A stretch of 64,000 nucleotides of DNA, taken from the NCBI GenBank assembly GCA_032821775.1, contig JAVLRN010000012.1:2480001-2544000 (forward strand), in the 5' to 3' direction. The notes beneath the pieces were generated by a model that saw only the letters and a program-made list of their open reading frames with translations, was not told the origin of the DNA and did not search any database. A program made the position numbers and the translations under genes. Positions 21,022-30,441 of this stretch are shown in pieces; positions within the stretch are counted from its first letter, which is position 1, and every line of letters starts with the position of its first letter. Origin of the DNA: Sanguinoderma infundibulare. Its lineage: Eukaryota; Basidiomycota; Agaricomycetes; Polyporales; Polyporaceae.

Positions 21022-22922
21022 TCAGACTTCGGGAAGAACCTCTCCACCCTCCTGCCCTGGTCCGTCAGATTCGAAGTCCCGAAGGAAATCTGTGCAAGGA
21101 GTGGGCAATATCAATCAACTACAAGCCGACCAGCGCGCATCAAAAAAGTGCCGCTCACCGTCAATGCGCTCGAGCATCTCGAAGTCCGCCCTCTCGAAGA
21201 ACCGCTGCACTCGCGTGCCTTGATCCACAGTGAGCGCATCCAGCCGCACGACGTCCTCCCCATCCCGCACAACCCGCCACCACTCCAACGTCCTCACTCT
21301 CTCGTCGTACCATCCACCCTGATACTCGTAGTCGCCCCAGAACTCCTCGCGATGATCCTCCGCGCCCTCGCCCATCCGGAGCTTCAGGTCCTGTCGCGTC
21401 CCGTCGTAATCCTCGTTGGGCTCTTCGTCCCCGATTGCCACGACCCGCAAGGTAGGGATCGCGACGGCAAGCCTGCGTGGAAGAGCCTTCGCACTCTCCA
21501 CTCGAGCGCGGTACGACCTGCGAGCTTCCGCCTTCGATCCATCGTAGGTCGAATGGTCGAAAGGCAGTGTCTCCCAGGGGTGACCTCCTTCGATTTCTTT
21601 TAGTTGCAAGAGAGGCATCCTCCCCAGCTGTACTCGCAATCCGACTAGAGGGAGTGATCCGAACGCTGTAGGGACGTTTTCCTGTGTATCAGCAACAGTC
21701 AGTGCAGTGACTCTGACCTGCGGAGGTCTATGCAACGCACAAACCATTCACTCCGCGCAGCATCATCAGCATCCTCGCCAAACATTTCCATGTCCCAAAC
21801 GTCGTGCACCTTCAGCTCCAAGCACCTCATTCGCGTTGCCTCTGCGCAAAGTCGCGTCAACAATTCGATGTGGAGGGCTCCAAGCGCCGTCCGTAGCTGG
21901 GCTCGGACTGGGGACGCCTTTCGGAATGCTTCCGATACTTTCTCGACCAGATGGATATCGCACGTGAGTTGCAGATGGTCCACAGTATTCAGGACGTCCA
22001 CAGTGTTGACAATGTTTCGTACGGAGAGCATGTCATGACTCGTATAGAGCGCGACGGAGCGTAATGGCGGCAGCAGGGAGAGTCCCTCGATGGGTGTCCC
22101 GGTCTCCTCATACCAAGCGTTGATATCCAGGTGAAGAGTATGGAGATTCGGGCAGAGATGCACTAGAACCTCCGCCGAGGGAACGACATTCCGCAAGAAC
22201 AGCCTGCGCAGCGGGGGAAAGGTTGGAGGGGAATAGTTCTCGATCTTCTGCAAGGACGCGCGAGGTAGCGACCATCCGCGGATGTTGAAGGTGTGTAGTT
22301 GAGGGAATGATGCGATTGCGTCGAGGAATGGAATCCATAGGGACGTTTCACCGGAATCTGCGCCAATATTGCCCGAGTCGAGCGAGAGCATGGTCAGGTT
22401 CCAGCCGGATGTCCGCAGGAATTCCATGGTGGCGGGCAAGGACAGAGCCGTAACGTGCTCGAACTCGACGCAGGTCAGCCTACAGAGACCGCGGAGGCAA
22501 TTCTCCATCTGAGGACGGCACTTCAAGACCCACGTAGGTTTAGAGAGGACAAGCCTGCGAAGCTTTGGGGCATTCAGGATGAGATCGATGATGAACTGGA
22601 CGGAAGTGGATAAGGTGACGTCTGTGCTGTCGTTAGACTGGGCGTCCCACCAGGCGCTGAACTCCTCGTGCGGTATAGCGTCATCGTGTATGACCAGGTC
22701 CTCGAGGTGTTCTGCTAGAGGTCGAGGACCACGAAGGAGGACGTCGTGGAGCAGCGACAGTCTGTCCCTGTCTCCGCAGCTGATGATGGCGGCAACACGA
22801 TGAATAGCGAGCTCGTGTGCGTACTTGGATGCGAGGGAGAAGTGGAGTGCCATCCGTCCCCATAGGAGGTCGACGATGTGCTGAAGGACGTCGATGTTGA
22901 GATCGAGCAGTTGCAAGGACAT
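21022..22922 (-). CDS. F-box-like/LRR protein, family member A
   Basis: Model: complement(join(21022..21089, 21159..21681, 21741..22922)), 590 aa, introns 59 and 69 nt. The start at 22922 gives MSLQLLDLNIDVLQHIVDLL, an F-box-like helix set, followed by ALHFSLASKYAHELAIHRV. Leucine-rich strands follow (LRRLVLSKPTW, LTCVEFEHVTAL, LHTFNIRG, PLRRLFLRNVVP, LCPNLHTLHLDI, RCLELKVHDV). The C-terminal exon group holds GLRVQLGRMP, IPTLRVVAIGDEEPNEDYDG, YEYQGGWYDERVRTLEWWRVVRD as shared blocks. Intron 1 is phase 0 after EWF and uses donor GTGCGTTGC, at the same place as in all relatives here. F-box proteins usually recruit substrates to SCF ubiquitin ligases; whether this divergent motif binds Skp1 is inferred. 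The last exon begins in phase 1 and codes DFLRDFESDG before stopping. Confidence 0.8.
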
Positions 22923-23055
22923 GGTGGGAGGATACGTGCACGAACAGCAGCCGCGAGTCAGCTGCAAGTCAAGGTTCGTATCGCTCCTGGCATCTGCCGT
23001 GTCCCACGGTGTGACCCCATACTGCAGGTGCTTGGGCCTGTCTGCCGAACTGCAC
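22923..23055 (-). promoter_or_regulatory. Upstream region shared with family member E
   Basis: The 130 bases before the ATG of member A match the 130 bases before the ATG of member E (about 63090-63227, plus strand). Shared blocks include aagcacctg, tcacaccgtgggacacgg, cagatgccagga, gatacgaaccttgac and tcctcccaccatg. The two genes were duplicated together with their promoter, or the promoter is under constraint. Confidence 0.65.
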
Positions 23056-23167
23056 CTGCATAAGCGTGCTTGGAGGCAAGGCAGAACCGGACAGCCGTTT
23101 TCCCATGGAGTCTGTCCACGATGTGACCAAGAACGTCGTCATTTAGATCGAGGAGCTGGAGGGACGT
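23045..23167 (-). pseudogene. F-box-like family relic, start codon lost
   Basis: On the minus strand from 23167 the sequence reads ACG, then SLQLLDLNDDVLGHIVDRLH, then GKTAVRFCLASKHAYA, which matches the N-terminus of members A-E residue by residue with the initiator ATG replaced by ACG. Similarity stops after about 40 codons and merges into the upstream region of member A. It is a truncated, dead copy placed head to tail before A. Confidence 0.75.
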
Positions 23168-23427
23168 GGCGCGATGGTATTCCGTGGACGATCTGCACGG
23201 TAGATGTATCGATCCACGGGCAGGAATCTACACCAGATTCAGTGCAGACAGTGGAACCAAGTCCGGGTCGATAGGATGAGGAAGAGACTTACTGCAACGC
23301 ACAAGCAGCTTCGAGTCGACAGCGTCCGGCGGGTGTTGCAACGATATAAAACACTGGGGTGTGGGGAGTGGTGGCTTGCTGGACACGCTCAAGCTCGAGG
23401 TTGGCTGTGAGACCCGTTCGAGACCTT

Positions 23428-23442
23428 GAGTATATATATAGG
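23428..23442 (+). promoter_or_regulatory. TATA box of the F-box-like gene at 23477
   Basis: gagtatatatatagg lies about 40 bases before the ATG at 23477, so the 5' UTR must be very short. It is the clearest TATA element in the F-box array. Confidence 0.55.
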
Positions 23443-23476
23443 CATCTGTAATTTGCCGGTGTGCACCGCCACCGTC

Positions 23477-25312
23477 ATGGAGTTGCTTTCGCTCAACGAC
23501 GACGTCCTCTTCTGCATTTTCTCCCATCTCGACGGTCAGCATGCTCTTCGTGTCTCTCTCGCCTGCAAAAGGGCTTACCGACTCGCCATTGCTCGTGTCG
23601 CTTCCGTGGCCCAGTGCTGGAGTCCAACCCAACTTCGTCGACTGTATGATTATCACCTCTCCCCCGATCTATTGATCGGATTTACTCGAGCGCGGTATTT
23701 GGAAAACCTATCAATCCATGCGACCACTTTCGAGCCAGAGCTCCTCATCTCAGAATCCCAGGGCCCGGAGCTGGATGATCTTGAGTTCGAAGACGTCTTA
23801 GTCGGAACAGATTTCTCCCAGGCCCATCTCATCGCCGAGCTCTTGGAGCACGCACAGAACATCCGCTCCCTCTCTCTCGACCGATTCCATGCTCTTGTCA
23901 AGAAAGAGCCCAGGATTCCCCTCGCCTTCTCCTCTATGCATCAGCTCGCGCACGTCCGACTGTCGATGATCGGCGACGGCACCCTTAACTCGCTGCGGTA
24001 TCTCAGGAACCCAAGGCGCCTAACGCTTTCGTATCACATCCGCCACGATGACCCGCTTGATGAGCCAAAGACGCTGCCTCCACTCATCTTGGCACTTGCC
24101 TCGTTTCGCAACCTCCACACGGTCAAGCTATGGAACTTCACTCCGCCCCACTGGCATCCCGAAGACCATGCCCCCCTTCCCCTCCTCCCATCCGTCCGCT
24201 ATCTTCGCCTCTTCCAATCTTCCGTCCCAGCTCTGGATATGGTCCAGCTCTGCCCCAATCTGTTTACCCTAGTATTCTCCGTGGACGACGATGCGGGCGA
24301 CGTGGTGGCCAGCTACGGTCCGCGCTGGGGCCCGCTTCGCCGCCTCATGCTAGCGAGCCCCGAAGAGGCCGTTTGCGTCGTCGATCGTGTGCGCACAGCC
24401 CACCTTCTCCAAGTATCCGGCGCAATGGAGCTCGACGGGATCGCACACGGTCCTTCTCAGGATGACGGTAGCCTCCAGCAATTCCTCGATCTACTCCGCG
24501 CCGCGTCCCCCGTCGGCCTCTATGTGTCTGCGCGGGTAGGGACCGGAGGCTTCTCCTCCCCGTTCTGGAAGGACCTCGCGTCTTGCGCTCCGCGGCTGCG
24601 TTCGCTTGAGCTGAAGCTCTATCGGTACATATCCCAGTCCGGCGAGGACGACCCTGATTGGTTGGTGCGTTGCCGAGTTCTCTATGTACGTCTTCGTCCG
24701 TCCGTTAACGGTCATCAACAGAGTCATCATCTCCCCAACGCCCTCAGTAATATCCCGCTGCTCGTGCTCAAGATCCTGGTCCCCGCAACACCACAACCGA
24801 TACGCTTGATCTATGCCGGGGAGGTGGATTGCGACGCCGATAATGCGCAGGCACTGGCGGAGGCGAAGATGCGCGAGAGCGATCGTGTGCGCGCGCTGGC
24901 TGCTGTTCCCCGACCACTCGTCGACGCGATACCCTCTCTTCGCTATCTCTCTGTGGCGGACATGGCGCCGAACCCCTTGCTGGTAGACTACACTCCGATA
25001 GAGTCCGAGAGTGCTTCTCCTGACGGCACGGCGAAGGGTACGGACGATATGTACGAGTGGGACGAGTTGCGGCGGGTTGATTGCGTGCGGAAGCAGAGAT
25101 GGTGGAAGATCGTTGAAGACGAGGGCGAGAGGAAGATGGTCGAGATATCAGAGGCTGAGGGAGAACGCGCGCAGCGTGTCGTGGAGGACGGTGACTTGGA
25201 GGGAACTTTGCAGATTGAAAGTAAGTATATCTGTCTCGCGACCCTTCCGTGATCTGTCGATGTCGGCGAACTGACGGTAGAAACAGAAGCTCTTGCATCA
25301 CTCTCTATTTAG
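23477..25312 (+). CDS. F-box-like/LRR protein, divergent member F
   Basis: Model: join(23477..24664, 24722..25220, 25287..25312), 570 aa. It starts MELLSLNDDVLFCIFSHLDG, an F-box-like motif, then ALRVSLACKRAYRLAIARV. Leucine-rich strands follow, including LRRLYDYH, ENLSIHATTF, IRSLSLDRFHAL, LHTVKLWNFTP and VRYLRLFQSSVP. The first intron (57 nt, donor GTGCGTTGC after DWL, acceptor CAACAG) sits at codon 396. This matches the intron of members A and C (codons 394 and 395), after which NALSNIPLLVLKILV aligns with their TAFGSLPLVGLRVQL. Because 57 is a multiple of three with no stop, the intron could be retained. The last intron has a perfect GTAAGT donor and leaves only nine codons, ending in KALASLSI. 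The shared architecture shows that F is an old paralogue of the array. Substrate unknown. Confidence 0.78.
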
Positions 25313-26049
25313 TTGTCGGTCGCCGGACGTGCTCAACGTGAAAGCGTCTGAGCCACTATGGAGAGCGCAACACGTCGAGGTTCCGTGACTTGTCGGCGTT
25401 GAGTCATCCGACTCTTAGACGATGGTGTTGGCACCTGGGCAAGTAGACCGTGACCCGTGTCAGTTACGAACCCGGACGTTTATACACGCTGCTATCAGGG
25501 GCCGTGCAACATTTATAAGCTTGTGGACTCCTCCGGGTTTCACTCCGGTACAAGGTGCTCATAACGTTGACCAGAACAGAGGAAGCGGAGTTCACCGGGA
25601 AGGCGCCAGTGCTACTTTCTCCCTGACCTTTCGGTCACTTCGCAGCGAGGTACCAAGTGCGTAACAGTTTAGACGTCGGTCGAAAAGAAAAGAATGGACG
25701 GTTGAGACTGGTATACCATACCGGTTGAGAGTCGAACTTATTCTGCTTATTGGGAATACCGCTTATGGGAGGCAAGCATGATACCCTTTCGCCATCAGTG
25801 TTCAATTGCGAAAAGCGCGAAGAGCCAGCAAGGTTCGTTTCACGAAAGGCGGGCTATGAAGTACAATGGAGGTCGAGAGATAACAGGACAGGGCGCAACT
25901 CGCGTTTCAGCATGCAGAGCTGGGAGGGCGGGGTGGGGACTCCAATACATAACGCGATCAATCCTACAGAAGAGAGGTTTTGAACCCATCAGCGTCTTTC
26001 ACCACGCATGTTGTAAAACGTTCGAAACCCACCGCGGGGCATACCCATA
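25313..26049. other. Intergenic region between convergent genes
   Basis: No gene recognised between the F-box-like gene F and the minus-strand DUF5648-like gene. Only short frames without family features are present. Confidence 0.45.
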
Positions 26050-26655
26050 CTACGGCGTGAACACGTACGCCTGGACTCCCAGGTTTTGATACCCGAGCTG
26101 CTCAAAGTAGGACACCTCCGTCTGGAACGTCGTAAAAAAGTTGAACGCCGCCGACTTGTGCAGCCGGTAGAACGGCACCGTCCCGCACTCCTGGTCCCCG
26201 TACACCTGCCCGGCCACCTCCTGGGTCACCCAGTAGCCGTTGGCCACGAGGTTGTCTCTCTCCGCTGCGTCCGGGGTGTAGTAGTGTTGATTGTACCCGG
26301 CGCTGTAGAGTCGGAAAAGCGGCACCGCCGTCGGGGCCTGGGTGTCGGAGGGGAGGATCCGGGCCGCGACGCCCTCGGACGTGTACCCGCTGGCGGTGAA
26401 GGCGTCCAACTCGGTCGTGTTGGTGGTGTAGAAGTAGTCGTTCGCGGTCACACTCCATGCCCGGAAGAAGGGGACGGTGGGATAATCACAGGTCTGATTC
26501 ACTGCAGGCTGGGAGAGATGACCGGTGGATCAGACGTCGAGGACGCAGAAGTGGGACGTACTACGGCTCACCTGTGTGGATGCACCGGCCGTAGGCGTAG
26601 CGGAGGCTTGCAGGTAGAAGGCAGAAAGAATGATGGCCGCGATGGACAGCTTCAT
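26050..26655 (-). CDS. Secreted DUF5648-like repeat protein
   Basis: Model: complement(join(26050..26508, 26572..26655)), 180 aa, one 63-nt phase-0 intron (GTGAGC...CTCTCCCAG). The first exon codes a signal peptide, MKLSIAAIILSAFYLQASA, probably cut after ASA, so the protein is likely exported. The mature part has three repeats, each an aromatic pattern of the type VPFFRAW/VPLFRLY/VPFYRLH, then F/YYT, E-x-D-x-F/L, then GY-x-x-x-GVAARI or GYQNLGVQAYVF, ending in TP. This layout matches the repeats called DUF5648 in fungal and bacterial secreted proteins; binding to cell walls or sugars has been suggested for such repeats but not shown here. Two cysteines (CDYP and QECG) could form one disulfide. 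A neighbour role with the F-box array is not implied. Confidence 0.8.
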
Positions 26656-27399
26656 GTTTGCGATAGTTGGTCTGTGTGCCGCGAGGAGGAGATTGTGTAG
26701 GTCCTGGAGGAGAGGCCCCGGACTACAGCGGCTTTTATATCGCGTCGAGGCATTGGCTCGCGAGTCGTACTGTGGACAAATGCAAGCACAGTCCCATCAA
26801 AGACAGTTAAGAAACTCCGTGGCGTTCATGGGAAATTACATCATCGCAGCATCGAGGAAGGCCCCATGCGTTTCATGAGCATGCCGGACAGCAGAATGTT
26901 GCCGACCAATGCTCCAGGGCATTCTGGTAACGTTAGTCGCGCGCGGATCCGCACTCTATACCAGGTGGATTGACACATTAACACCTCTGAACCGATGCAA
27001 CTGTCAACCAAGCGCTCTTGTCTCTCATTCCGGCTCTATTGAGCCAGGCGACGTCTGCAATTGTTGGGGGAAAGACGTCCATGTATGGTTACGCACATTT
27101 ACCTGAGCCTGTGTATCGTGTTCGGATTGCGACGGATCCTACCTTTGCTGGAGTTCCATTGCCAAACTCGTTCATGTCAAGTAGACAGCCGACGTCGATA
27201 GGACCCCCACAGGGTCCGGTACCATGGCCCCAGTTCTCAGCAGGGCGCCGCGCCGACCGCGCTGCGGTGTCCAGATAGGGCTCTCGTCGACGTCAAATAA
27301 AGAACCGATCTGGGCGAGAGGGCCTATCCATCTGAAAACAGCTGTCAATCTCTGGAATCGCATGGCCATGCGCGGTTACCCACTTCCGCTCTTGTTTCC
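26656..27399. other. Intergenic region
   Basis: Promoter side of the secreted protein gene. No further gene or repeat was recognised. Confidence 0.45.
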
Positions 27400-27904
27400 T
27401 CACCGTCGCAAACCAATAAACAAGTAAGTTCGTGACGCACTCCCACCGATTCCGATACTCTGCCTCTCTGACTCGCCGAAGCCGCTCTTCATCCTCATCC
27501 TCTTCGTCTTCCTCTCAGTCCTCATCCCGTAAGGCCCACGAGCTCCCGTCAATGACGAGTTTGGGGAAGATGGCAGACCGGTACGCAGCGACACAGATTA
27601 CGTCGGAGATCTTCAATCGTCCGACCTTCAATTTCCGGAGTTGCTTGAGAGGCGCACCGCTCTGCGGGTAGTCGGGGCTTATCTGCGTACCAAAGTTGAG
27701 GGCGACGCCGAGGATGTTCAGCGAACGACAATGCCGAGCGAACCCGATCAAGCCGAAGACGGCGGCCGGAGGACGAAGGCGGCACTTGTCCAGCCTTTCG
27801 CAGCTAGGTGACGCTATTCTCTGGCCGACAATATCAATCCACGCGAACACATTTGTGGCTATGGATGTATTCGCACCGAGATCATGAGTCCGGCGACAGG
27901 GCAT
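27400..27904 (-). pseudogene. C-terminal fragment of an F-box/LRR gene of a different subfamily
   Basis: The minus strand reads FARHCRSLNILGVALNF, then LKQLRKLKVGRLKISDV, then VAAYRSAIFPKLVIDG, the typical end of Agaricomycete F-box proteins (a final leucine strand, the i-x-x-VAxxLSxIFPxL block). After WALRDED there is a TGA at about 27515-27517, but the same frame continues on the far side with acidic EEDEEDEDEERLRRVREAEY and RNRWECVTNLL. One nonsense change therefore separates two parts of a former tail. No F-box or upstream leucine-rich part is present, so it is a truncated relic. It is not closely related to members A-F. Confidence 0.6.
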
Positions 27905-28039
27905 TGGGATCCGGGTCGGTCAAGATAGGCTGGGATGTATGCAGGAGCGAAAATTAGACGAGAGCCTTTCTAGATCTACGAGTTGTCATGGTCGTCCCCA
28001 GAGTTTGAAATGGTCGATCGTCCGAATGTACTCATGTTA

Positions 28040-28339
28040 GTACCCGATTCCGTGAACTGCTATCCCAGGTCTGTCGTGGGCAATGACCATGAGCTTCGCA
28101 AGAATCCGGACGGACGGACGTGAGCAAGGAAGAAGAGTGCGGCAGTCGAGAACAGGGTCCATGCTGGTCCATGGCGGTTGCCCGAGACCAGTGAGATGGC
28201 CGGGCAGAGCAGGGAGCCGGCGATAACGGCGATGCGAGTGCGAGTCGACGGAGATGGATGGAACAATGAGATGGACGAGGCGGGAGTGTGGAGATAATCG
28301 ACGAAGAGGACCATTGGGCTCCACGAGCTCTGCAAGACG
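28040..28339 (-). repeat. 3' flank shared by HNH_2 copies
   Basis: The sequence after the stop of the intact HNH_2 gene matches the sequence after HNH_2 copies 2 and 3 (about 49875-50060 plus strand and 56310-56500 minus strand). Shared features are a ggtccccttcgttgat-like block, gtccatctcatcgttcc and a degenerate ccatccatc/ctcgcactcgc tract. A further copy lies at about 47590-47760. Confidence 0.6.
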
Positions 28340-29658
28340 CTACACGAGACGATGGAGAGCATACGCAAGGACGTCAGCCGACGCTCCGTCCTCGGCCAAG
28401 ACGTTCAGCCCCTCCATGTCACGCAAAATCACATCGAGGTGCTCCGCAGCACCGGACATATGGGCGACACGACAGCAGGCGGCGTGTATACCAAGGTTCG
28501 TCGGGCTGGGCAGGGGCAGGCCCATATGGGCAGTGAGCTGCATCCTCTTCGGAATGCCATAGGATTCGTGTGTCAACCGAGGTGCGAGGACGGCTTTATA
28601 ACAATGTAGCTGTTGAACAGGATAAGCTGGAGCACCAAGTGTGTTAAGGAAACCTCACCTCTTCAGGCACTGCTTCAAGCCAAAGCCACAGCTGGTGGAA
28701 GAGCTCATGAACATTTGTCTCGAGTGTCATGATATTTTCCAGGCGATGGAGATTCGTCTCCTGGGTTGCTGCCTTGAGCTCTTTACACACTTGCGAATAC
28801 CCGAATCGTTCCAGTATAGTCCACATTGCCGCCTCATGTTCCGGAGGACGTGTCAGCAAATGTGCGCAGGTAGACGTCCCTCCCGCCACAAGTACCTCAT
28901 GCAGCACAGAAACGAGAATCGCGACGCACACCTTTGGCCCTGTCTCGCCAGTGTTGATATTGCCGGCCGAGTCGGGGAAGATGTGACAACACCGCGTTGT
29001 CCCCGCGCGTTCTCCGCCTCCCAGTTCGGTGAGCCCTGCAAGAGTAGAACGCGTGTCCACGCGCCCCGTGACCATGCATCGATAATTGTCCCGAACGAGT
29101 GCCTGCTCTACGCGGTCAGAACGGTGAAAACATACTGTGATAGATGCCAACGAACGTTGCGCTTGGCAGTCGGATGATCTCGCGGGGTGGCTCGCAGATC
29201 CGCCAACTTCCTCTCCTCCAGCCCATCAAACGAGGATCGCGACGGATGTTCCGAAGGAACAGGCGTTCTACCTCTTGCTTTCTTGACTGAACAAATCGTA
29301 CGCACGCCCTCCAGGTCAACATATGGTGGAAACAAAACAAGGGGCGTCGGGATCGGAACTCACAGATCACAATCAAATGCCGGAAATACTTCTGACCCAA
29401 GTCGTAGACGGACTGAAAGGAACCGTTCTTGGTCTTGCAGGATGCGACCTCACCCTTGAGAACCTCACGACCCTGCTCAGATAGGGGGTAAAGGAGGAAG
29501 TAACCGACGACGCGGGAGTAGATGGTGTGGACGTTGTTCCCCGCTTCGACCGCCGCCTTCTCCGCCGGGAGCACGACAGCAGCATACAAGTTCAGGAAAG
29601 TCGGATTGTCCTGTGGAAGGATTCCTGCGGCTTGATCTCTCGGAGGTAATGCAGGCAT
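28340..29658 (-). CDS. HNH_2-type nuclease-like protein, copy 1 (intact)
   Basis: Model: complement(join(28340..28609, 28659..28832, 28932..29102, 29156..29286, 29364..29658)), 346 aa, introns 49-99 nt, every junction in frame. The N-terminal third (DNPTFLNLYAAVVLPAEKAA, TIYSRVVGYFLLYPLSEQGR, SVYDLGQKYFRHLIVIF) is the helical region usual before the domain in Agaricomycetes. The HNH core follows: ALVRDNYRCMVTG, CHIFPDS, WTILERFGYSQV, LHRLENIMTL and VHELFHQLWLWLE. These supply His, Asn and His of an HNH set (CHI, ENI, VHE). The tail LPLPSPTNLGIHAACCRVAH ends in LVLHR-like helices. A nucleic-acid nickase or nuclease activity is predicted from the fold only. The third intron uses acceptor ATGAG because the CTCAG site of copy 3 is CTCCG here. 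Conserved sequence extends about 300 bases 5' of the ATG. Confidence 0.82.
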
Positions 29659-30441
29659 CGGGGGAAGGAGCGGGATGGTGGTTCAAGCTCAAGTTGCCGC
29701 CAGGCCTCGAACTTTTGCCGGTGCCGACCCGGTCCGTCGGGCCGAACCGCGGCTTCCTTCAAGCCATCTACGAGATTTCTCGCCGGCCGAGTGCGTTCGC
29801 ATCTGTTTGGCCGGACCAATTTCCTGGCGCAGTATGTTTGGAACGCCGTCACGTTTGCGAGCAAGCGGATGGTAATCTGGCGCCAGACTCCGAGCTCGGA
29901 TCGGAGACCATAGGTAGTTTGGTGGAGGCGAGACAAGCGGGCTTGTGACGGAAGAAGTAGACGAAAAGGGCACATCCAGGGACGCAAGCCGGGGGTGATG
30001 TATTGATGACCCGGAGCAGCATCCAGAGCGTCCGGCTCACACCCTGCGACCCACTAAGGTCGCAATGCGTTGCGTTTTGATTTTTCTGCTGTACTTCAAT
30101 GTAGCCTGCAGGCTGGCGTACCGTCGTCTTCGCTATCGCGCACACCAAGCGCACACAGGACAAACGATATCGATATCGAACGATACTATTAACCAGCTCC
30201 AAGTACTGTACGCATGACACTACCACCAGCACAGAATATACACACACGCGCATGTGGGCGTCACGCCGGACCGTCGCTCAACCGCTGCGACGACTCCGCT
30301 CCACTCTCGAGTGGTCTGCGTCTGTGGACCTACATTCCCTTCACATCCCCGACAAGAACTCTATCGAGCGGGGTGAGCAACATTTGATGATAATAGCGAT
30401 AAGTACAATACTCACCATCGATGCGCTCAACAGTCTGCAAC
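29659..30441. other. 5' flank of HNH_2 copy 1
   Basis: The first 300 bases match the 5' flanks of the other two HNH_2 copies in all three reading frames. They may be promoter, 5' UTR or a decayed first exon; I could not find one frame shared by all three copies. Near 30185-30245 lies a 60-base block (minus strand gtgtatattctgtgctgg...) also found at 48106 and 50335. Confidence 0.5.

Noticed and set aside
28340..29658. HNH_2 gene as a homing endonuclease or CRISPR-type nuclease
   Set aside because: It has ordinary spliceosomal introns and a eukaryotic HNH_2 layout, and is not inside an intron or intein. No repeats-and-spacers array exists in the window.
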